12,439 bases of DNA. Origin: Gammaproteobacteria bacterium. Lineage in GTDB: Bacteria > Pseudomonadota > Gammaproteobacteria > Coxiellales > Coxiellaceae. Positions within the stretch are counted from its first letter, which is position 1; each line of letters opens with the position of its first letter. The stretch is taken from positions 1 to 12,439 of the forward strand of contig JAJFJO010000166.1 of assembly GCA_021774015.1 (NCBI GenBank). Reading direction: 5' to 3'. The notes below the pieces were generated by a model. That model was given only the letters and a program-made list of their open reading frames with translations, did not search any database and was not told where the DNA came from. The translations under genes were made by a program, and so were the position numbers. Of the stretch, positions 5,660-11,827 are shown one piece after another.

Positions 5660-7603
5660 TTAATCAAGACCAGGGCCCGTATTAGGGTTCTCAATTGTGG
5701 CGTCCTGAGATGGTGATGCTGATTGAGGCGGGGCAAGTAAGGCCAGAGCTCTACCTGGGGCGGTATGTGCTGGCTGGGTATTAGCTGGAGCTAGAAAAAG
5801 TTCGCGTTGAAGAGAAGGGGCATTAAGGTTTATTCTCTGTTGCCTAGAAATAGGTGCTCTCTCCAGTGCCTGAGGCGTTGCTGGAGTAGCTACGGCTAAA
5901 GGAGCGGCGGCTGCTGTGCCTGTTGTTGCTCCTGATAAGTGTGTTGCAGTGCAGACTCGTGCTTTCTTTCCGGGTGATGGTATGTCTTGTCTTTCAGTTC
6001 TAGGGTACCTGGATGGTGTGGCAAGGTCTTCTAGGCTCGTGTCTCGAGAGCGTTTGCTTGCTTTTTTCTGGTCATCGTTAGCGCCAGTAGCATGATCACT
6101 AGCAGCAGGGCTGCTAGCACTTAATTCTTCAGTGTCCTCTGTGCTTGCACCGGATGAGCCTGTTTTATCATCATTACCAGCACCAGCACCAGCACCAGCA
6201 CCAGCACCAGCACCAGCACCAGCACCAGCACCAGCACCAGCACCAGCACCAGCACCAGCTGTGTCTGAACTACTTGGGCTATCGAGTGCAGACTCATCTG
6301 GACCTGTAGAATGTGTTGGGCTAGTCAACTCGCTTTTAATGCGAGCAAGAATAGCTAGTGCATCATCTAGGGAGCATCTTTCCTCTGGGTTTGCAGCCGT
6401 CATTTTAGTAATCAATTCTCGAATAAGTGGGTTAGCTGAGCAGCCAATAACGACATCGTAATTATTTATGAATGGGTCGGGAAATAAAGCTAAAAGAGTT
6501 TCACTTCGTACTTTTTTCCAGTTAGAGTTATGCTGCGCCTGAATTGTTTGTAGTTGATCATTATAAGTAATGTCTTGGTTGGGCGTTGTTTTTTCAAGTT
6601 GTATTAGTGCAATGTTATATTCAAAAACCAGCTCTCCCCTAGCGGTAGACAATAGCTTGTGTGGAGTATTTTGAGAGAATGCCTCTGCGATACATAAACC
6701 AAGAGAAAAAATATCTACAGCTATGCTATGTTGTCCATGCATTAGCATTTCAGGTGCCATATAACTAGGTGTGCCCATAGTTTCGTTGGTGTGATCGTCA
6801 GTTTTTCTGGATAACCCAAAGTCAATAACACTTCCATCAACAACCGTCTTAGTAATTCTTGCCATAAAGTTTTTTGGTTTCAGGTCCAAGTGAATGATTC
6901 CTTCAGCATGAACCCTTCGAGCTTCTTCAATCATAAACTCTGCCAATTGACAGTGTGTTTGTGTGGTGTAGTTTGAGTTTGGCTTATGAATAAGGTTATG
7001 TACTGTATTGTATCCATCCTCTGGTGAATAATACGGCATATCTATAATGCCATCGGTCTCATTTTCTAAAGCGTTTTTAAATAGAAGACATCCATAACTA
7101 ATATTTATTTGATCTGTGAATTCGTATTCTTGGGTAGTGTTTTGAAGCATCTTTTTCTTGCAGAGTTTAATAGCGCGCTGTTCCCCTGCATCTTTAACAA
7201 CGCATTGTTCAGAACTAAAAATAATGTCAATAAGGCGGTAAGGTTGTATCGTTCCAAATGTGCCGGAAGGTTTGCTTAGACTGTCAATATAAAGACCGCC
7301 TTTTGCAGGTTGATCTACTTCACTAGCAAGAGAGAATATACGAATTAATTGGGTTGGTTGAGCTTGTCCTGGTTCAAAATCTTCTGGAGTTATGGAGTCA
7401 AGAAAGCTAATCCCTTTTTCTTCTGATGCACGAGCGAAGGCTTTTGCTGCTGCTTGTAGAGTAGCTTGATCCAGTGCACTTGCTGCAAATGAGAGTTCAG
7501 AGCTTAAAGTGTCTGTAGTTGCGCTTGCTGCTGCCTCTGCCGCTGCCGCTGCTGCCTCTGCCGCTGCTGCCGCTGCTGCACCTTCGGGGGAGTATGCTCT
7601 CAT
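5660..7603 (-). CDS. Eukaryotic-type Ser/Thr protein kinase with Ala-Gly repeat linker and basic/Pro-rich tail
   Basis: This is a Hanks-type protein kinase, predicted to phosphorylate Ser/Thr on unknown targets. I chose the ATG at 7603 (647 aa) because AAAGG lies about 9 nt upstream; an in-frame ATG at 7681 would add 26 residues but has a poor site. Residues 9-26 are Ala with a Glu every seventh position. The kinase domain runs from about 110 to 440: glycine loop GTFGTI (114-119), Lys146 in AIKLCKK, catalytic loop HLDLKPKN (238-245, Asp240), DFG 261-263, GTPSYMAPE 277-285 and DIFSLG 297-302. All catalytic residues look intact. Residues 449-476 are (Ala-Gly)14. The tail (477-647) is Ser/Thr/Pro-rich and carries the basic clusters KKASKRSR (513-520) and GKKARV (545-550). 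There is no signal peptide or membrane helix. PASTA domains, usual in cell-wall-sensing bacterial kinases, are absent. A host-directed effector role is possible but unproven. Confidence 0.85.
   Translation of the reverse strand: MRAYSPEGAAAAAAAEAAAAAAEAAASATTDTLSSELSFAASALDQATLQAAAKAFARASEEKGISFLDSITPEDFEPGQAQPTQLIRIFSLASEVDQPAKGGLYIDSLSKPSGTFGTIQPYRLIDIIFSSEQCVVKDAGEQRAIKLCKKKMLQNTTQEYEFTDQINISYGCLLFKNALENETDGIIDMPYYSPEDGYNTVHNLIHKPNSNYTTQTHCQLAEFMIEEARRVHAEGIIHLDLKPKNFMARITKTVVDGSVIDFGLSRKTDDHTNETMGTPSYMAPEMLMHGQHSIAVDIFSLGLCIAEAFSQNTPHKLLSTARGELVFEYNIALIQLEKTTPNQDITYNDQLQTIQAQHNSNWKKVRSETLLALFPDPFINNYDVVIGCSANPLIRELITKMTAANPEERCSLDDALAILARIKSELTSPTHSTGPDESALDSPSSSDTAGAGAGAGAGAGAGAGAGAGAGAGAGAGNDDKTGSSGASTEDTEELSASSPAASDHATGANDDQKKASKRSRDTSLEDLATPSRYPRTERQDIPSPGKKARVCTATHLSGATTGTAAAAPLAVATPATPQALERAPISRQQRINLNAPSLQRELFLAPANTQPAHTAPGRALALLAPPQSASPSQDATIENPNTGPGLD
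6176..6259. repeat. Perfect hexanucleotide microsatellite (ACCAGC)14
   Basis: Fourteen uninterrupted copies of ACCAGC occupy 84 bp. Read on the minus strand they are GCTGGT codon pairs encoding (Ala-Gly)14, residues 449-476 of the kinase. Every copy is identical even at third codon positions, which points to recent expansion by slipped-strand replication. Each step is 6 bp, so gain or loss changes the linker by two residues and cannot shift the frame. Confidence 0.98.
7526..7579. repeat. Imperfect GCN trinucleotide run encoding Ala-rich heptads
   Basis: Eighteen codons near the start of the kinase are almost all GCA/GCG alanine codons, with GAG (Glu) at residues 16 and 23. This gives a 21-bp (7-residue) period. 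Mixed GCA and GCG codons make the array less uniform than the 6-bp array at 6176-6259. The product would be a short Ala-rich helix or a flexible N-terminus. Confidence 0.7.
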
Positions 7604-7739
7604 GACATCGGACCTTTCAAAATAGTTAAACACGAAGATGCAGCTGCGCTGAATGAACGGCGCATTATGTTTAAGCCACATCGTGTGTCTTACTGTCCTT
7701 TGATAAAAAATCCCTGAAAAATGCCTTTATAAAATATCA

Positions 7740-7765
7740 CTATAAAAAAGCTGTATCTTTTATAG
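7740..7765. repeat. Inverted repeat at the kinase transcript start
   Basis: CTATAAAA (7740-7747) and TTTTATAG (7758-7765) form a perfect 8-bp dyad with a 10-nt spacer. It lies at about +1 to +25 of the predicted kinase transcript, so it could be a 5'-end hairpin or an operator. AT-rich arms make a chance origin possible. Confidence 0.4.
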
Positions 7766-7770
7766 CGCAG

Positions 7771-7799
7771 AGTGTAGGGGTAAAATATTAATCTTTCAA
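7771..7799 (-). promoter_or_regulatory. Kinase promoter
   Basis: On the minus strand TTGAAA (7799-7794, 5 of 6 to consensus) is separated by exactly 17 nt from TACACT (7776-7771, 4 of 6). Transcription would start near 7764, giving a leader of about 160 nt before the ATG at 7603. Confidence 0.45.
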
Positions 7800-7967
7800 C
7801 AACTAGTAGTTAGAAAATTCTTAACAAAAGCTTAAGTGCTAGTATGAATCTTATGGGAGGCTTAAGAGCTTGATTCAAAGGTAATTGTTCAGGTTTGCTA
7901 TCCCGGAACTTGGTGTTTGTTCGCGAGCCTTATAAGCACGTGGTGTCCAAGACCTATTTTTATGACG

Positions 7968-9296
7968 TTAAACCCACTGTTTTAATTGCGCAGCCATATA
8001 AATTGGTAGCATAAGTAATTCGTTATTTTGTTGCAGCTGAATATTTTTAGCGCTTAAGATAACGCGTCGTTTGGGTTTGTATCTTTGATTATAAACTCTC
8101 AGGCTTTTGGCCTGAGTGATGGTGCCGGATTTCACTTCTATTGGTACAATCGCACCATCAAAATCATGAACAAATTCGACCTCGGCACGTCCTTCTTGCC
8201 AGTTATAGATGTTTTCAATGTTTGCACTGATCAGTTCTTGTAATACAAAATTTTCAGCAAAATAACCTTTATAGGTTCCATAATCGTAATCTAAAATGGT
8301 TTTTGGATTGATCCCCGCCATTGCGCCCAAGATCCCGCAATCAAACATAAATAATTTGAAGCGACTTTCTTTGGTGTAAGCGGATAATGGAACATCTATG
8401 TGGTCTACAATTGGAACACGTATGATATGGTGTGCGGCTTTCAACCAGTCAATAACGTCTGACAGTTTACTATAGCGATTTGCTGAAGGTAAAATGTCTT
8501 TAAATTGAAACTTGGCAGAGGACTGATTTTGCACCCTTGCAAGTTGTTCAGGAACTGCGTGCCATAATCTATCGATATGCATAGCGTTTGCTTTGCCTGC
8601 GTGTTTTGCAATATCTGCATAATAATTTTTAATTAAGGTGTTTTGTTTGGCGCGTACGGCCTGCATTGCTTCGGATGGACTATTTTTATAATTAACATAT
8701 TCTTTAACTGCTTCAGGCAGCCCACCTGTAATAAAATATTGTTTGAGCAATTCCCAAATATGATTATGAATGGTATCTCCTAATTGTTTTGTTTCATAGG
8801 TATGTTGAATGGCATCTACACTCCGTTGCTCATCGATAGCTGTCAAAAATTCTTGGAAGTTCATTGGATACATTGATAAGAGGTCAACCATACCAACAGG
8901 AAATGAGCCATCATTTAAATGTATGCCCAATAATGACCCGGCTGCAACGAGTGCAAGCTGCGGCATATCTTCATTGAAGTATTTAAGGCTGGTTAGGGCG
9001 CGTGAGCAAGCTTGGATCTCATCAAAAATAACCAGGTCATCATTAATGGAAATAGGGTTGTCGGTATGAAAGCTTAACTCTTTAATCAGTTGTGTAGGCT
9101 CTAGGTTTTCCTTGAAAATAGGATGAAGGCTTTCCTGCTTTTCAAAATTGAAGTAATGGTAGCGTTTGAACGCTTGCTGACCAAACGTATGCAGGCTGGT
9201 TGTCTTGCCGCACTGTCTGACGCCTTTCAAAACTAATGGCTTGCGATCATTTTTATTCAGCCATTGCTTCAGTTGATTGATAATATGTCTTTTCAT
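7968..9296 (-). CDS. AAA-family ATPase with DUF4143 C-terminal domain
   Basis: This belongs to the widespread family of P-loop ATPases with an AAA_14-type N-terminal domain and a DUF4143 C-terminus; their cellular role is not established. The 442-aa length is typical. Walker A is GVRQCGKT (25-32), Walker B is LVIFDE (88-93, with the following Ile-Gln usual in the family), and AAGSLLGI (118-125) fits the sensor strand. Near the C-terminus, AEVEF (371-375) and PIEVKSG (385-391) have the spacing of a PD-(D/E)xK-like nuclease fold seen in this family. The protein appears intact. No Shine-Dalgarno is visible before the ATG at 9296, and a TATACT lies only 7 nt upstream. The upstream region carries the 32-bp repeats at 9314-9404. 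Such genes are commonly accessory and horizontally spread, so it is probably independent of its neighbours. Confidence 0.9.
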   Translation of the reverse strand: MKRHIINQLKQWLNKNDRKPLVLKGVRQCGKTTSLHTFGQQAFKRYHYFNFEKQESLHPIFKENLEPTQLIKELSFHTDNPISINDDLVIFDEIQACSRALTSLKYFNEDMPQLALVAAGSLLGIHLNDGSFPVGMVDLLSMYPMNFQEFLTAIDEQRSVDAIQHTYETKQLGDTIHNHIWELLKQYFITGGLPEAVKEYVNYKNSPSEAMQAVRAKQNTLIKNYYADIAKHAGKANAMHIDRLWHAVPEQLARVQNQSSAKFQFKDILPSANRYSKLSDVIDWLKAAHHIIRVPIVDHIDVPLSAYTKESRFKLFMFDCGILGAMAGINPKTILDYDYGTYKGYFAENFVLQELISANIENIYNWQEGRAEVEFVHDFDGAIVPIEVKSGTITQAKSLRVYNQRYKPKRRVILSAKNIQLQQNNELLMLPIYMAAQLKQWV

Positions 9297-9313
9297 CTAG
9301 CTAGTATAGCCGG

Positions 9314-9404
9314 ATTTAACACTTTGTGGTACCACTTTTTGTCGAATTTTACACTTTGTGGTACCACTTTTTGTTAAATTCGACACTTTTTGTTATCACT
9401 TTCC
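9314..9404. repeat. Tandem 32-bp repeats with GTGGTACCAC palindrome
   Basis: Two identical 24-bp cores (9319-9342 and 9351-9374) are followed by a degenerate third (9383-9404, about 17 of 22 matching), all at a strict 32-bp period. Each intact core has the perfect palindrome GTGGTACCAC (9326-9335 and 9358-9367) flanked by ACACTTT and TTTTTGT. The 8-bp spacers CGAATTTT and TAAATTCG are near reverse complements of each other. Read on the minus strand, units begin TGT, as many transposon ends do. The array lies between the GNAT gene and the ATPase start, so it could be an operator/iteron array for the ATPase or a leftover transposon end. Confidence 0.85.
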
Positions 9405-9428
9405 TCTGTGGGGGTGGAAAACAATAGG

Positions 9429-10574
9429 TTAGAACATTTTTTTAAGAAGGATTTTGATGGCGATATGTTTATAGATAAATCGCATCATCAGCCATGGGAA
9501 GCGTCGGTGCAGCGAAAGGTGTTTGCAGTAGATTGCGTAGTGATCCAGCACGCGCTCACTGCCACGATTTACTTTATAGAGATCATTGGCTGAACCCATA
9601 TTATAAGTAAGATCTTCATCAACGGCAGGTTGGAGGTTGAGGGCAAAGAGCATGCGATATAGACCCAATTTGCTTGGCAGGTTGGTGTCGTAACCTAATG
9701 GCCCACAAGCCGTTACATTATTGTGTCTTTTATAAGTGATAAATCCATCAATTTTTCCTTCAGGGCTACGCAATGCGGTGAAGGTGTACCACTTGTTTTT
9801 CCAGGCTTGTTCGAAAAATTGCACGGTGTAATCCAAGTTATGCTCTGAGTGTTTTTGAATAAATAAAATTTGATACAGCTCATGGATGCGCTTCATGTCT
9901 TCTATAGTAAGCTCATCGTGTTTTATCACCGTATATTTTGTATTACGCAAAACACTAAAATCACGTTTTGTATGGCTACGTTTCATATAGATGCTTTTAT
10001 CGCGGTAAAAATTAGTCAGCTTGATGGGCACTAATAAATAGCCCATATGTTCCAGCTTTTTCATAAGCTCAGGGTCGGTGACTTCGTTAACGCATTGCAG
10101 CTGTATTGCATGCTGAGGGTATTTTTTTACGAGTGTATTGGTAATCGCATCCAGATTGTTAATGACATTATTATGATATAAGTTTAAGGAAGAAAGTCGG
10201 CTGTTGATTTGAATCAGTTGATTGATTTTGCAAAATTTATGTATAGCACCAATCAGTGTTAAGCCAAAATTAGAAAAAGCGCGTGCTAAAAAATTATCGA
10301 AGGTCCCAATGGATTTTTTGCCGACACTGACAAACATGGTGTAAGGCGACAGCACATAAGAGTTGTTGTATTCTTTATTATTAAGGGTGGCCAGGACAAC
10401 CTGATTGCCACATTTGAGCTTCAGTAATTGTGTGTCGGCATTGCTCGCTAGTTGCTCGATGCCGCATTCTAGGATGCCTGTGTCCAGCGGGCTGTGGTGG
10501 GTTGGGTCACTTGAGTCTTGATCCGTTTGAGAGTTTAGGCAGTCTATTTCGTAGGTAGTGCTAGTAGCATCCAT
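9429..10574 (-). CDS. GNAT-superfamily acyltransferase, BioF2/FemAB-like
   Basis: This 381-aa protein looks like a member of the Acetyltransf_6 (BioF2-like) branch of the GNAT superfamily, with two GNAT-like halves. The N-terminal half includes NNSYVLSPYTMFV (about 71-83), SLNLYHN and a segment ending in GYLLVPIKLTNFYRDK (about 178-193). The C-terminal half (about 215-361) has the typical strand and turn FITYKRHNNVTACGPLGYD (278-296). It is followed by YNMGSANDLYKVNRGSE (324-340) and the HYAIYCKHLSLHRRFPW end (345-361). The first 40 residues are polar and probably disordered. Relatives transfer acyl or aminoacyl groups, but the substrate here is not readable. The ATG at 10574 has an AAGGA ribosome site 8 nt upstream. 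It is transcribed divergently from the DUF2975 gene, 229 bp away, and has its own promoter. Family assignment rests on motif memory, not alignment. Confidence 0.7.
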   Translation of the reverse strand: MDATSTTYEIDCLNSQTDQDSSDPTHHSPLDTGILECGIEQLASNADTQLLKLKCGNQVVLATLNNKEYNNSYVLSPYTMFVSVGKKSIGTFDNFLARAFSNFGLTLIGAIHKFCKINQLIQINSRLSSLNLYHNNVINNLDAITNTLVKKYPQHAIQLQCVNEVTDPELMKKLEHMGYLLVPIKLTNFYRDKSIYMKRSHTKRDFSVLRNTKYTVIKHDELTIEDMKRIHELYQILFIQKHSEHNLDYTVQFFEQAWKNKWYTFTALRSPEGKIDGFITYKRHNNVTACGPLGYDTNLPSKLGLYRMLFALNLQPAVDEDLTYNMGSANDLYKVNRGSERVLDHYAIYCKHLSLHRRFPWLMMRFIYKHIAIKILLKKMF

Positions 10575-10609
10575 GATTATTGTCCTTGCTGGGTGAAAAA
10601 GCAGCGGCC

Positions 10610-10638
10610 ATTATCTATTAAAAGTTGAGTACTGACAA
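10610..10638 (-). promoter_or_regulatory. Promoter of the GNAT-like gene
   Basis: On the minus strand TTGTCA (10638-10633, 5 of 6) and GATAAT (10615-10610, 5 of 6) are separated by exactly 17 nt. The start point would be near 10603, giving a leader of about 30 nt before the ATG at 10574. This is the best-matching sigma-70 site in the window. Confidence 0.6.
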
Positions 10639-10763
10639 ACAGCACTCATTAAAAAGCAAGGCATCTTGAAATCGATAATTGACCAGACCAATGCCTGTAA
10701 AGGCGGCCTAACGAGTATTTATAGAAATAAAATGAAAGTAATTGTTGTTTTTCTTCTATTTCT

Positions 10764-10772
10764 TGATATAAT
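10764..10772 (+). promoter_or_regulatory. Extended -10 promoter of the DUF2975-regulator operon
   Basis: TGATATAAT gives a perfect TATAAT (10767-10772) preceded by a TGn extended -10 element. The -35 region is weak (TTGTTT at 10745-10750, 16-nt spacer), which extended -10 promoters tolerate. A start near 10779 gives a short leader containing the GGAG site at 10793-10796. Confidence 0.55.
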
Positions 10773-10803
10773 TTCTCCTACCTTAAAGTTGTGGAGTGGC
10801 TGA

Positions 10804-11349
10804 ATGAAAAATATAAGGCGCATGAGTAATGTCCTTAAAATAATATTCGTCATCTTTTTGATATCTTTACCGACATATACGATCTCATACTGGCTAACGA
10901 ATAGCTATGTGTTCGGTCACTCCCATTATTTTTCTATTTTTCTTTATGAGGGGCCTCAGCTGGCACCCATATGGACTTTAACTGCAACGCTAAAAATGTA
11001 TGCGTTTCTATTAAACATGGTTCCCGTAGTTTTATATATGTTTATGCTGGGCAATTTGGTGTGGTTATTTCATTGCTTTAGCCAGGGTGACATTATGTCT
11101 CCCAAGATTCTTAAGTTAATCAAACGCATTACTTGGACATTTTTAATTGCACAACTTATTCGTCCCGCTTATACCTTTATGATGAGTTTTATTTTCTCTC
11201 AAGCGAACCCTCCAGGTAGTCGTTATGCGTATTTAGGTATTACGTTACAAGATATTTTAATGGTATTTATCGGTGTTATCTTGTTACTCATTTACTGGGT
11301 TTTTTCCGAGTATTATAAGATAAACCAAGAACAAGAATTCACGGTATAA
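10804..11349 (+). CDS. DUF2975 family membrane protein
   Basis: This is a 181-aa inner-membrane protein of the DUF2975 family, function unknown. Four membrane segments are visible at about residues 10-32, 57-88, 102-127 and 143-168. The middle loop CFSQGDIMSPKILKLIKRITW (about 91-111) matches the family pattern of a short basic cytoplasmic loop after a Gly-Asp. The C-terminal helix ends in YKINQEQEFTV, matching the conserved E-x-(D/E)-(L/F)-TV end. GGAG lies 7 nt before the ATG. The Cro/CI-type regulator begins 4 nt after the stop, the usual DUF2975-regulator pairing, so the two are one operon and probably one functional module. The membrane protein may sense something or control the regulator, but that is inference. 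Confidence 0.85.
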   Translation: MKNIRRMSNVLKIIFVIFLISLPTYTISYWLTNSYVFGHSHYFSIFLYEGPQLAPIWTLTATLKMYAFLLNMVPVVLYMFMLGNLVWLFHCFSQGDIMSPKILKLIKRITWTFLIAQLIRPAYTFMMSFIFSQANPPGSRYAYLGITLQDILMVFIGVILLLIYWVFSEYYKINQEQEFTV

Positions 11350-11353
11350 TTAT

Positions 11354-11569
11354 ATGGCAATTAATATTTGTTTGGATGTCATGTTGGCAAAAAGGAAGAT
11401 GCAGTCCAAGCAGCTAGCAAAAATTATTGATATTACTCCGCGTAATTTATCCCTCATTAAAACCGGCCGCGTGAAAGCGGTGAGACTAGAGACGCTGAAT
11501 AAAATTTGTAAAACTTTAGACTGCACTCCAGGTGATATTTTGGAGTTTGTGGATGAACCCGTCGAATAA
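11354..11569 (+). CDS. Small Cro/CI-type (XRE, YozG-like) transcriptional regulator
   Basis: This 71-aa protein is almost entirely one Cro/CI-type helix-turn-helix domain of the HTH_26/YozG class. The first helices lie in DVMLAKRKMQSKQLAKIIDI (8-27). The recognition region is ITPRNLSLIKTGRVKAVR (27-44), followed by ETLNKICKTLDCTPGDILEF (46-65), a hallmark ending of this class. It likely binds DNA as a dimer and may autoregulate the two-gene operon; its operator is not identified. No Shine-Dalgarno is visible in the 4-nt gap after the DUF2975 stop, so it is probably translated by termination-reinitiation from the upstream gene. Confidence 0.92.
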   Translation: MAINICLDVMLAKRKMQSKQLAKIIDITPRNLSLIKTGRVKAVRLETLNKICKTLDCTPGDILEFVDEPVE

Positions 11570-11595
11570 GTTCCCTTTGCTGTGCTGAGTTTTTG

Positions 11596-11635
11596 AGGAT
11601 CCAATCGTGAGCCTGGATCCTTGAAGGCTCATTTT
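11596..11635 (+). terminator. Overlapping hairpins after the regulator, terminator-like
   Basis: Downstream of the regulator stop, TGAGCCT (11608-11614) pairs with AGGCTCA (11625-11631), a perfect 7-bp stem with a 10-nt loop followed by TTTT. This is terminator-like but with a short U-tract. A second perfect 8-bp stem, AGGATCCA (11596-11603) with TGGATCCT (11614-11621), overlaps it, so the two cannot form together. Confidence 0.5.
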
Positions 11636-11827
11636 AGAGCTTTAGTCATACCTAATCTTTGCAACGGGGCACAAGAGCGACAGAAACAATGCTCTTATCC
11701 GGCCGGCTTGTTCAAAAGCAAAAGATTTATTGACTAATAGTTATCTGTGTTCTGTTAAGTGGAACTGTGTATAATGGCCGTAATTATACTGTAACTTAAT
11801 TCATGTATACATACTGAGGACAAGTTC
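11636..11827. other. Leader/upstream region of the secreted-protein gene
   Basis: No gene is supported here. The stretch holds an AAGAGC/GCTCTT hairpin (11673-11678 with 11691-11696), an 8-bp CCGGCCGG palindrome (11699-11706), the promoter of the downstream gene and a 10-bp palindrome, ATGTATACAT (11803-11812), between promoter and ribosome site. Confidence 0.4.
11769..11789 (+). promoter_or_regulatory. Promoter -10 inside a perfect dyad
   Basis: A perfect TATAAT (11770-11775) lies about 50 nt upstream of the GTG start. It sits within the inverted repeat GTATAAT (11769-11775) and ATTATAC (11783-11789), 7-bp arms with a 7-nt spacer. The dyad also makes a TATAAT on the minus strand. No good -35 is seen at normal spacing; TTGACT (11730-11735) is too far away. 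The dyad may be an operator. Confidence 0.45.

Larger units (their letters stand above)
7604..7967. other. Non-coding region between ATPase and kinase
   Basis: No supported gene lies here; the in-frame extension of the kinase to 7681 is less likely than the ATG at 7603. The stretch holds the kinase promoter (7771-7799) and an inverted repeat at the expected transcription start (7740-7765). There is also a looser pairing around two GCTTAAG copies near 7829-7866, which could fold after the ATPase stop. No clear U-tract terminator is seen for the ATPase. Confidence 0.4.

Noticed and set aside
6132..6461. Plus-strand frame of 109 aa with an (Ala-Pro) run
   Set aside because: It is the antisense reading of the (ACCAGC)14 array and flanking kinase codons; it has no family features and the minus-strand kinase explains the region.
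7604..7681. N-terminal extension of the kinase to the ATG at 7681
   Set aside because: The ribosome site is poor compared with AAAGG before 7603, though the longer form cannot be excluded.
9314..9404. CRISPR array
   Set aside because: There are only two perfect repeats plus one degenerate copy, spacers are 8 bp and related to each other, and no cas genes are present.
9390..9593. Plus-strand 67-aa frame over the end of the GNAT gene
   Set aside because: It mostly overlaps the conserved C-terminal end of the minus-strand gene and has no ribosome site or recognisable features.
555..11600. TGTGCTGAGTTTT followed by a similar AGGAT end, present at 555-574 and 11581-11600
   Set aside because: An 18-of-20 match between two places in a window of this size is not clearly beyond chance, and the contexts differ.
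11350..11604. Minus-strand 84-aa frame antisense to the XRE regulator
   Set aside because: The sense frame encodes a clear helix-turn-helix protein; the antisense translation has no features.
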